The notes under the pieces were generated by a model. It ran no database searches. It had not been told where the DNA came from and was given only the letters and a program-made list of their open reading frames with translations. DNA of 40,708 bases. It comes from a virus. The translations under genes were made by a program, and so were the position numbers. How positions within the stretch are numbered: the stretch's first letter is position 1; every line of letters begins with the position of its first letter. Below are positions 14,179-20,572 of this stretch, piece after piece. Location: IMG/VR virus record IMGVR_UViG_3300043775_000775, positions 1-40,708 of that record. One strand, 5' to 3'.

Positions 14179-14431
14179 TGATTGGTTAGACTTTTCCAAA
14201 AAAGTTAGTGACCATATTGAGAATTACACAGTACCTCAATATGGCGATAAAGGTAACGACGAAGCAGACGATTTTACTGCTGAAGAATGCGTGAAGCATA
14301 TAAAACGATACGTTGCTCGTCATGGCAAAAACAGCAGGCCAGGCCAGGACGAGTTAGATTTAATTAAAATTGCGCACTATGCGCAAATGGCCCACACTAA
14401 ACTACAGGAGCAACAAAATGCCAAAAGCTAA
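14162..14431 (+). CDS. Conserved-type phage protein in dNTP operon, 89 aa
   Basis: ATG 14162 has GAGG six bases upstream and overlaps the HD gene by 17 bases. Contains NYTVPQYGD, then a helix with EECVKHIKRYVARHG and a Pro-Gly turn leading to LDLIKIAHYAQMAH. I have a sense of seeing this type beside phage ThyX genes, always without assigned function. The all-helical second half with conserved Glu and Asp has a MazG-like look, but the metal-binding pattern is incomplete. Confidence 0.65.
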   Translation: MSLRGNDWLDFSKKVSDHIENYTVPQYGDKGNDEADDFTAEECVKHIKRYVARHGKNSRPGQDELDLIKIAHYAQMAHTKLQEQQNAKS

Positions 14432-15320
14432 CCATTTAACAGGCCAACATGAGCCATTGTATACTGAGAAAAAATTCGGCAAAAAACCGAACATATCGTA
14501 CATAGACCAGTTTGATGCCATTAAAGTTACTATTGTTGATGCACCAACAGTTGAACAGATGCGAAAATTGCTGCCAGTGTTTATGTACAACTCTTGGCAA
14601 GAAAGACCGAAGTTTAATGGATTTACTGACGAAGAAATTGATACTTGCATTGCAGAACTATTTGCTGGTTCTATCTTACCAACTGGTATGGAAACAATTG
14701 GTATAACGTTTTGCGTTGAAGGCCTTGATCTGGTAGACGTCACGCATCTTATTAGGCATAGAGCTTTTTCGTTTTCGGCACAGTGCAGTGATCGCGATCT
14801 TCGTGATTTGACAGCTCTGGTAAAGCCATCTATACATGAAAACGACGAATTTTTTAGACGTTATATTGATATAGTGCGAGATTCTGTTCAGCTATACGCA
14901 GATATGATGGACAGTGGTGAAGTTAATACGTTCGATGCCAGAACTATATTACCTATCTGTAAAAGTCATTTTTACAATGTTCGTGGTTGTATGAAAGATA
15001 TTATTGCGTTCTGCAACCAACGTTGTGACGAGCAGATACAACCACAGTCAGATAACATTATAGCTATCAAACTATGGCTAGAAATATCAAAACTGTATCC
15101 GTTCTTAAAAGACGTAGTTAATTTACGTCAGCAAGCCAAATACTATATCGGCCAATGTGCTGCAGGTAAAACTACTATATTTCCGCCAAATAAAGCCAAT
15201 GACGTGTTCAATTGGCCAGAATCACAGTTCTTTCATGACAAGCATCGCGATGAGTTTAATGGCGGTAAAGCATACTTAGAGCTTAGAGATAAGTTGCTAA
15301 GTGAGTTAGATAATCTTTAA
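14418..15320 (+). CDS. Divergent ThyX-family protein, 300 aa
   Basis: Starts at ATG 14418 with AGGAG upstream. It carries the flavin-dependent thymidylate synthase signature in altered form. HLIRHRAFSFSAQCSDRD has R113-H114-R115, but one extra residue separates RHR from the second Arg compared with canonical RHR-x7-S-x-R. C123 and S124 occupy the catalytic Ser zone. Later, FDARTILP (R175) and a helix ending CNQRCDEQ match the family, but the usual AQ-x-EIR segment is lost. It is about 90 residues longer than the canonical ThyX at 16165. A paralog acting on another substrate, or making another 5-substituted pyrimidine, is possible but unproven. Confidence 0.8.
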   Translation: MPKANHLTGQHEPLYTEKKFGKKPNISYIDQFDAIKVTIVDAPTVEQMRKLLPVFMYNSWQERPKFNGFTDEEIDTCIAELFAGSILPTGMETIGITFCVEGLDLVDVTHLIRHRAFSFSAQCSDRDLRDLTALVKPSIHENDEFFRRYIDIVRDSVQLYADMMDSGEVNTFDARTILPICKSHFYNVRGCMKDIIAFCNQRCDEQIQPQSDNIIAIKLWLEISKLYPFLKDVVNLRQQAKYYIGQCAAGKTTIFPPNKANDVFNWPESQFFHDKHRDEFNGGKAYLELRDKLLSELDNL

Positions 15321-15328
15321 TATTAACT

Positions 15329-15350
15329 GCACAAGGATGTGCTATTTTTT
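15329..15350 (+). terminator. Weak intrinsic terminator or attenuator
   Basis: A 5-bp stem, GCACA (15329-15333) with TGTGC (15338-15342), 4-base loop, followed by TATTTTTT. The stem is short, so partial termination is more likely than full. It lies between the divergent ThyX gene and the dUTPase-like gene. Confidence 0.4.
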
Positions 15351-15363
15351 AGGAGCAATAGGC

Positions 15364-15732
15364 ATGAACAAATTATTTAAACAGCAGCAAGACTTACAAT
15401 CGTTACTTACTACTGGTGAGCCAGACGGTGAGTATGTTGGCAATCTTTGCGAGCAAATTCGTAACATGGCATTCTATCTTAACCAAGAAGTAGTTGAGTT
15501 AATAGAAGAAATTGCTGGTTCTCGTGACATTAACAAGCCATGGAAAACTGCATATACTGACTTGTATATGAAAGAAACTGACATAACTGACAAAGTCAGA
15601 TCAGAGGCTATTGATGTTTTAAAGTTTGCAATGAACATATGTCTATTGGCCGGCATTACGCCAGAAAATGTTGACGAAGAATTTGATAAAGTAAATGATC
15701 GTTGCATAGAGAGATACGAAAATGGCTACTAG
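15364..15732 (+). CDS. MazG/dimeric dUTPase-like nucleotide pyrophosphatase, 122 aa
   Basis: ATG 15364 with AGGAG upstream is preferred to an in-frame ATG at 15337. All-alpha protein with the two metal-binding helices of the MazG/dUTPase superfamily: EVVELIEEIAG (about residues 42-52) and EAIDVLKF (about 81-88). The long insert with WKTAYTDLYMK between them is typical of dimeric dUTPases. It would hydrolyse dUTP to dUMP, feeding the thymidylate synthase downstream and keeping uracil out of DNA. Overlaps the dCMP deaminase by 11 bases. Confidence 0.75.
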   Translation: MNKLFKQQQDLQSLLTTGEPDGEYVGNLCEQIRNMAFYLNQEVVELIEEIAGSRDINKPWKTAYTDLYMKETDITDKVRSEAIDVLKFAMNICLLAGITPENVDEEFDKVNDRCIERYENGY

Positions 15733-16168
15733 ACCTACTAAAAAAGTAACGTTCCTTCGTATGGCCAGACTACTGTCAGAGCAGAGCACTTGTGCCAGAC
15801 GAAATGTTGGCGTAATTATGACTGACCACAATCATAGAATAGTTGCGTCTGGTTACAATGGTAACGCCAAAGGATTGCCACATTGCATAAACGTTAACTG
15901 TGCAGGAGCCATTCACAAGTCTGGTTCAGCATTGGACTTATGTGAAGCTATACATGCAGAGCAAAATGCACTTATGCAATGCAATGATATTAATCGTATT
16001 CACTCAGTATACTGCACAACAGCACCTTGTATGCACTGTTTAAAAATGTTACTAAATACAAATGCTCAAAACATATACTTTTTAGACAGCTATCCTAATA
16101 TGCATGAGTCAGAAAATATGTGGATACAATCAATACGTGGCCGACATTGGGAGCAAGTAAAAATATGA
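15722..16168 (+). CDS. dCMP deaminase, 148 aa
   Basis: Zinc-dependent deaminase giving dUMP from dCMP. The active site is HAEQNAL (H78, E80) and TAPCMHC (C103, C106), the standard zinc ligands and proton shuttle. YNGNAKGLPHC upstream is the usual substrate loop of the phage and eukaryotic dCMP deaminases, and there is an extra Cys/His pair that could bind a second zinc. Overlaps both neighbours. With the dUTPase-like enzyme it gives two routes to dUMP for ThyX. Confidence 0.92.
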   Translation: MATRPTKKVTFLRMARLLSEQSTCARRNVGVIMTDHNHRIVASGYNGNAKGLPHCINVNCAGAIHKSGSALDLCEAIHAEQNALMQCNDINRIHSVYCTTAPCMHCLKMLLNTNAQNIYFLDSYPNMHESENMWIQSIRGRHWEQVKI

Positions 16169-16797
16169 GAATAATTAGTCCTAGCTTTGAAATAATTAAT
16201 GCATCAATTTATCTTCAAAAAACAATTGAAATAGCTGGTAGAGTATGCTATAAGTCAGAAGATAAAATATGCGACGGCTCAGATGCTAAGTTCATTGAGC
16301 ATTTAAAAGGCTTGCACCATGATTCAGTTATCGAACATGGCTCAATAACAGTAAAAATAGTTTGTGATCGTGGCGTATCTCATGAATTGGTAAGGCATAG
16401 ACTGGCTTCGTATAGCCAAGAATCTACCAGGTATTGTAACTATTCAAAAGATAAGTTTGGTAATGATATTACTGTGATAGACATTGCTACTGGATTTAAC
16501 TATGATCTATCAAACCCAAAAGACTATGCCAAATATGGCATATGGCGTAGAGCTATGATTCATGCACAAGACATGTACATGGAATTACTGCATAGAGGTG
16601 CTACCGCGCAAGAAGCCAGATCAGTACTACCAAATAGTCTTGGTACTGTAGTAGTTATAACTGCCAATCCACGAGAATGGCGACACATATTTAAAATGCG
16701 AGTAGCACAATCAGCTCACCCACAAATGCGTGAAATAATGCTACCTATGCTAGAAGAGTTTAAATCAAAATGGCCAGCAATTTTTGGAGACCTATAG
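16165..16797 (+). CDS. thyX: Flavin-dependent thymidylate synthase
   Basis: Canonical ThyX of 210 aa making dTMP from dUMP with FAD, NADPH and methylene-tetrahydrofolate. Start ATG 16165 overlaps the deaminase stop (ATGA) with GGAG upstream. The signature is RHRLASYSQESTRY (R77 to Y90, S87 in the catalytic position), followed by EARSVLP (R152) and AHPQMREIM near the C-terminus. Length fits the family (about 210-250). It is the last enzyme of the pyrimidine series and overlaps no other gene at its end. Confidence 0.93.
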   Translation: MRIISPSFEIINASIYLQKTIEIAGRVCYKSEDKICDGSDAKFIEHLKGLHHDSVIEHGSITVKIVCDRGVSHELVRHRLASYSQESTRYCNYSKDKFGNDITVIDIATGFNYDLSNPKDYAKYGIWRRAMIHAQDMYMELLHRGATAQEARSVLPNSLGTVVVITANPREWRHIFKMRVAQSAHPQMREIMLPMLEEFKSKWPAIFGDL

Positions 16798-16798
16798 T

Positions 16799-17854
16799 AT
16801 GAACGGTATTGCTCTATATAAATACAACGTAAATAACGCACTAATGCTGTGGATAATTAGTTCTGACGGTAATACGATAGTAATACGCCACGGCCAAGCC
16901 AATGGCGCAATGCAGATAAAAACAGAAGTTGTAGAAGTTAACCAATCTGGTAGAGACTTAGAAGCACAAGTGGCACTAAGAATGCAGTCAAGAGTTAATA
17001 AGCAAATTGATAAAGGCTATTGTGCTTCAATAGAAGAAGCTGAAGCAAGCAAAGGTCTTAACGCGTCTAAACTACTAAGACCAATGCTAGCTAAAAAATT
17101 CAGAGACGTTAATAACATTGATTTTAACGATGCATGGTTGCAATATAAGTACAATGGCCATAGATGCTTAATTACCAACATTGACGGTGAGTTAGTGGCA
17201 TACTCTCGTAACGGTAAACCAATAACGTCAATAGACCACATTCTAAGTGGCTTGTCAATACCAGAAGGTATGACTATAGACGGTGAGCTATACCATCATG
17301 GTACTAGCTTACAGACCATTGGTTCTTGGATTAAGCGCAACCAGCCAGAGAGCAAGAAACTACAGTATATTGGCTATGACGTAATATTAAACACCAACTA
17401 TGCAAAAAGGCTTGATATACTGCATAAACACATTGGTAGTAGTGAAAACGTAATTATAGCACCATCGCAAGCATGCCATGATGACTTAATTATAAAAGAT
17501 AGATTAACAGATGCTATAAATAGCGGCTACGAAGGTCTTATGCTTAGACAGAATAAGTACGCATATGCTGCCGGTAGTAGAAGTCAAAGTTTGATAAAAG
17601 TTAAAAAGTGCTTAGACCAAGAATTTCTTGTGCTAAACGTATTAGCAGCAAAAGACGCTTGGGGTATATTAGAATGTCTGGCACCATCTGGTGATAGAAC
17701 GTTTAGAGTATCAGCACCAGGCACTATTGACAATAAACGCCATATATTATATAATAGACAAGACTATATTGGCAAGTATATTACAGTAGAGTTCTTTGAG
17801 TGGACTAACGATGGTATACCGTTTCATCCTGTGGCAACTAACTGGAGAAGTTAA
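16799..17854 (+). CDS. ATP-dependent DNA ligase with N-terminal WGR-like domain
   Basis: 351 aa from ATG 16799 (GGAG nine bases before); an ATG at 16784 is possible. Residues about 1-75 have YKYNVNNALMLWIISSDG, a Gly-rich HGQANGAM turn and a C-terminal KQIDKGY, resembling a WGR domain. The ligase core follows: motif I KYNGHR with adenylated K117 (Asn119 in place of the usual Asp), motif III DGELY (D161, E163), motif IV EGLMLR (E245) and motif V LIKVKK (K267, K269). It seals nicks in replicated DNA. WGR domains bind nicked DNA in PARP proteins, so this one may direct the ligase to nicks. Confidence 0.85.
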   Translation: MNGIALYKYNVNNALMLWIISSDGNTIVIRHGQANGAMQIKTEVVEVNQSGRDLEAQVALRMQSRVNKQIDKGYCASIEEAEASKGLNASKLLRPMLAKKFRDVNNIDFNDAWLQYKYNGHRCLITNIDGELVAYSRNGKPITSIDHILSGLSIPEGMTIDGELYHHGTSLQTIGSWIKRNQPESKKLQYIGYDVILNTNYAKRLDILHKHIGSSENVIIAPSQACHDDLIIKDRLTDAINSGYEGLMLRQNKYAYAAGSRSQSLIKVKKCLDQEFLVLNVLAAKDAWGILECLAPSGDRTFRVSAPGTIDNKRHILYNRQDYIGKYITVEFFEWTNDGIPFHPVATNWRS

Positions 17855-18028
17855 TTGTCTCACTATAGCGAAACAAGAACTATTACTAGAAAATGTAAGC
17901 TATGTGGTATCGAGTTTACTACTAACAAACGTCCACAGCTATATCATCCTGAATGTGCTAAGCAAGTTAGAACTGCAAGGTCTATAGCAACTAATAAAAA
18001 GTCTAAGGAGGTAGTTAATGTTATTTAA
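17855..18028 (+). CDS. Small zinc-finger-like protein, 57 aa, TTG start
   Basis: A frame starting TTG 17855, directly after the ligase stop, with GGAG seven bases upstream. Contains KCKLCGIEF at 13-21 and YHPECAKQ at 30-37, a Cys-x2-Cys plus His/Cys pattern typical of a single treble-clef or HNH-like zinc knuckle. The C-terminus is basic. It overlaps the 28-aa gene at 18018. Probably binds nucleic acid; function unknown. Confidence 0.65.
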   Translation: MSHYSETRTITRKCKLCGIEFTTNKRPQLYHPECAKQVRTARSIATNKKSKEVVNVI

Positions 18029-18104
18029 AATTGCAACAATAATTATAGTTCTTATAATTGTAATCGGCCCATACGACGTAGTAACTTACTTAGGTGGCCT
18101 ATGA
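18018..18104 (+). CDS. 28-aa single-pass membrane peptide
   Basis: Starts MLFKIATIII and ends YLGGL. Residues 4-17 are a run of Ile/Val/Leu/Ala. AAGGAGG at 18005-18011 gives one of the strongest ribosome binding sites in the window, seven bases ahead of ATG 18018. The end overlaps the next start as ATGA. A membrane peptide with such a signal is probably made in quantity. It could modulate the host membrane, superinfection or lysis. Confidence 0.6.
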   Translation: MLFKIATIIIVLIIVIGPYDVVTYLGGL

Positions 18105-18334
18105 ACTTAGTAGAAGCTGTAGGTAAACTACCAAAACATAAAGTGCAATATATTCATTCAGTAATAGCTGAAGCAGCTATAGCTTCAGAACTTAATGGCT
18201 ATGACAAGGCCAAGCAGATTGTTAGATATAACAAAAACATATCGCTTGGCACAACAAAAGCTATATTTACAGCATTAGAAGCATTAGATGCAAAAGATTT
18301 TGAAAACGTAAAGAAAGCACTAGTTAGCCGATGA
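18101..18334 (+). CDS. Hypothetical helical protein, 77 aa
   Basis: Starts MNLVEAVGKLP at ATG 18101, overlapping the membrane peptide gene. Predominantly amphipathic helix, basic, Ala-rich (IAEAAIASELNG, IFTALEALDA). Last gene of the rightward arm, followed 36 bases later by the arm's terminator. No family recognised. Confidence 0.7.
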   Translation: MNLVEAVGKLPKHKVQYIHSVIAEAAIASELNGYDKAKQIVRYNKNISLGTTKAIFTALEALDAKDFENVKKALVSR

Positions 18335-18369
18335 GCTAGGCATCGCTCCTACCAAACCTAGCATACTCA

Positions 18370-18400
18370 AAGGCGTCTTTATGGCGCCTTCTTTTTATTT
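18370..18400 (+). terminator. Intrinsic terminator at the convergence of the two arms
   Basis: AAGGCG (18370-18375) pairs with CGCCTT (18385-18390), followed by CTTTTTATTT. A second possible stem, GCTAGG/CCTAGC, lies just before it. It ends rightward transcription; its T-tract overlaps the stop codon of the leftward gene at 18395. Confidence 0.75.
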
Positions 18401-19462
18401 AACATCAGCTTTGTTCATGCTTTGTTGGCGTAGGTAGTCAACAAAGCCTTTCATTGGGCTATCAAACCCGCCACGTATTCTGCGCTTAATCTCAATGTCA
18501 GCTGGGTTATATATAACAAAGTTATTAAGACCTTTACCGCCTTCGCCATAAAAAGCATGCCCTGGTATACCAAAGTCTTTTAATAGCGCTGAAATGCTCT
18601 CGTCTGGCATTTTGCCATAAGTGCCTATCTTTTGATAAAAGGTTCGGCCAGTTACGTCATTACCTCTAGACTGTAAGTCTTTAAGCAAATCAGACATAGA
18701 CATACCAAAACCACGGTCGTATACGCTGCTTGCTACGGCGTCTAGTCTAGGCTTAAGGACTTGGCTTTGCTCTGATATTGGTTTATCAAAGTGCAGTAGG
18801 TCTTCCAGGTCTGGCTTAAGGTTTAACTCGTATAGATAACCGGGGTTCTTTTGCTGCTTCTTAGCCCAGTCCATCATAAAGTTGGCTGTATCTGAGAACT
18901 TAACATCTGGTCTACTATATAAGTAGCTACTGGAGTCTAGTGCAGCACCTAGCAAAGAGTCAAAGTCTTTGGCAGCTTCATAGCGCACCTTGCCCCAGTC
19001 TGGTTGATCGCCACCCCAATCATACTGATCTGCATACTTTTGAGCACGTTCTTTGTACCAGTTATCAAAGTAGTCTGGATGTTGCTTATGAAAATCGCTA
19101 GGTCCTACATTGCTATTTGATAATCGTTTTCTATAGTAGCTATCCAGTAACGGAGCATTTTCACCGCTATAGTGACCCATACCAAATGCTTGCGCGCCTT
19201 CACCAGTACCAATAGCATCGTCAGAAAACTTAGTAAACTTATGCGGGCTACCATGCCATGCTTTTATATTAAGCGGCACAGCAAAGTTTAGCCCTGTATT
19301 GACTATATCATCAATGGTAGGGTTTGCTTTTAAAGCTGGGAAGTTAGTCTGCAAATTGTTATTAAAATTATTTGCATAGGCACTAGCTCTTTGGCCAACT
19401 AAACCATTGCTTAGCGTATCTTTTACTTCATAAATGTGGTCTAATAGCTCTTGAATATTCAT
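18395..19462 (-). CDS. ADP-ribosyltransferase-like (ART-PolyVal type) protein, 355 aa
   Basis: Starts at ATG 19462 with GGAG upstream. After a 65-residue helical leader comes KAWHGSPHKF (H70) and IGTGEGAQAFGMGHY (Y98). This is the H and Y motif set of the ADP-ribosyltransferase-like domains found in phage polyvalent and MuF-type proteins. A later GEGGKGLNNFVIYNP segment fits the final strand with its Glu. Such proteins are thought to be packaged and injected to modify host targets. Its N-terminus, MNIQELL, matches that of the adjacent metallopeptidase-like gene. Last gene of the leftward operon, next to the ejection proteins. Activity and target are unknown. Confidence 0.75.
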   Translation of the reverse strand: MNIQELLDHIYEVKDTLSNGLVGQRASAYANNFNNNLQTNFPALKANPTIDDIVNTGLNFAVPLNIKAWHGSPHKFTKFSDDAIGTGEGAQAFGMGHYSGENAPLLDSYYRKRLSNSNVGPSDFHKQHPDYFDNWYKERAQKYADQYDWGGDQPDWGKVRYEAAKDFDSLLGAALDSSSYLYSRPDVKFSDTANFMMDWAKKQQKNPGYLYELNLKPDLEDLLHFDKPISEQSQVLKPRLDAVASSVYDRGFGMSMSDLLKDLQSRGNDVTGRTFYQKIGTYGKMPDESISALLKDFGIPGHAFYGEGGKGLNNFVIYNPADIEIKRRIRGGFDSPMKGFVDYLRQQSMNKADVK

Positions 19463-19481
19463 AACAGCTCCGTTAACCGAT

Positions 19482-20444
19482 TTAAAATAGTTCTTTTAAC
19501 CTATCAACTACGCTGTCTAAATACGAGGGAGGAGGTAAACGTTTAGGTTTAATGCTCTCTATTTTTGATAAGTCCCAGCCAATAGTGTTATAAGGATAGC
19601 CCATATTAGACATAGTTCTGAGTGGGCTATCTTTGTAATTGTTTTTTTCGAACCTATCTTGAATAATTCTGGATGCTACTTCTGTAGGTCTGGCCAGGTA
19701 TTCAGCGTCATCTGGCGTCATCTGCGACCTTGCATACCTTTCATATATAGCAGGATTTCTACTGTGCTTTGCATATAGTGAATCAGCAGTATCCATTTCT
19801 TTATTTACTCGTTTATCGTGTGGCAAATAGCCAAAAGCTGATTTATTTTCGTGATCGTATAAGTCAGCATCATAATATATTGAATGACCTAGCTCATGTA
19901 GTATAGCTGATGTGTCTTTCACAGGGTCAGCTTGTCTACCATTAGAGTTAATGAGTATAGAATCTTCTGCAGGTTTAACTCCCAGCGATTTTAGTAGTTT
20001 ACCAAGTGGGCCAAAGTCCATATGTCTATTGGCCATAATTTGCTTTGGGTCTCTATCAGATAAGAATACTTGTAAGTTTCGTTTGTCAGGATACTGCTCA
20101 AATAACTTGTCATGCTTTAATATCGACTCGAGAGGCACACCCATACCAAACATACTTCGTAGTTCGCCTATAAAACCAGTGCCGTTAGGTATTTTGCTAG
20201 TGTCTATATTAGTAGTAGCGCCAGTGTCTTGTATTTCGCCTAATAGCTGCTGAGTGCCTTTATTAGTGACCCATGGATACATTTTATGTTGTTCCCATAG
20301 CTGTGCATTGTCAATATTGCTGGCCAAGTTTTCAAGATTAAGCAATTTGGCATTTTTTGGGTAATCCTTGGCTAAAGGCGTCAATGGCATGGCTTCAGCT
20401 GTAGACATAGGGTTTAGCATGTTCAGTAAGTCTTGAATATTCAT
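19482..20444 (-). CDS. Zincin metallopeptidase-like protein, 320 aa
   Basis: Contains AILHELGHSIYYD with the zinc motif H183-E184-x2-H187. A likely third ligand is E255, in ARPTEVASR about 70 residues later, the layout of gluzincin-like domains found in phage polyvalent proteins. N-terminus MNIQDLL is shared with the ADP-ribosyltransferase-like neighbour, otherwise the two are unrelated. No ribosome binding site is visible before ATG 20444; the start abuts the duplicated element at 20450-20549. Probably a virion-delivered peptidase or an effector. Possible targets include host proteins, capsid-internal proteins or cell-wall peptides. None can be chosen from sequence. Confidence 0.75.
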   Translation of the reverse strand: MNIQDLLNMLNPMSTAEAMPLTPLAKDYPKNAKLLNLENLASNIDNAQLWEQHKMYPWVTNKGTQQLLGEIQDTGATTNIDTSKIPNGTGFIGELRSMFGMGVPLESILKHDKLFEQYPDKRNLQVFLSDRDPKQIMANRHMDFGPLGKLLKSLGVKPAEDSILINSNGRQADPVKDTSAILHELGHSIYYDADLYDHENKSAFGYLPHDKRVNKEMDTADSLYAKHSRNPAIYERYARSQMTPDDAEYLARPTEVASRIIQDRFEKNNYKDSPLRTMSNMGYPYNTIGWDLSKIESIKPKRLPPPSYLDSVVDRLKELF

Positions 20445-20449
20445 AAATT

Positions 20450-20549
20450 TTAACGAGATTGATCGAGAAAATTAAAGATGTAGGGTAACATAGATCATAT
20501 AAAAAGAATTCAATCTCGTTAATCCTCGTAATTATTTGGATGATATTTT
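20450..20549. repeat. Duplicated intergenic element, copy 2
   Basis: Counterpart of 11327-11425, with the same order and spacing of blocks. TTAACGAGATTGA (20450-20462) is repeated in perfect inverted form as TCAATCTCGTTAA (20510-20522), giving 13-bp arms around a 47-base centre. The 32-base block is at 20518-20549. It fills most of the 128-base gap between two leftward genes, the largest gap within the distal half of that operon. Confidence 0.85.
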
Positions 20550-20572
20550 AAGATGATTTTAGATGATATTTT

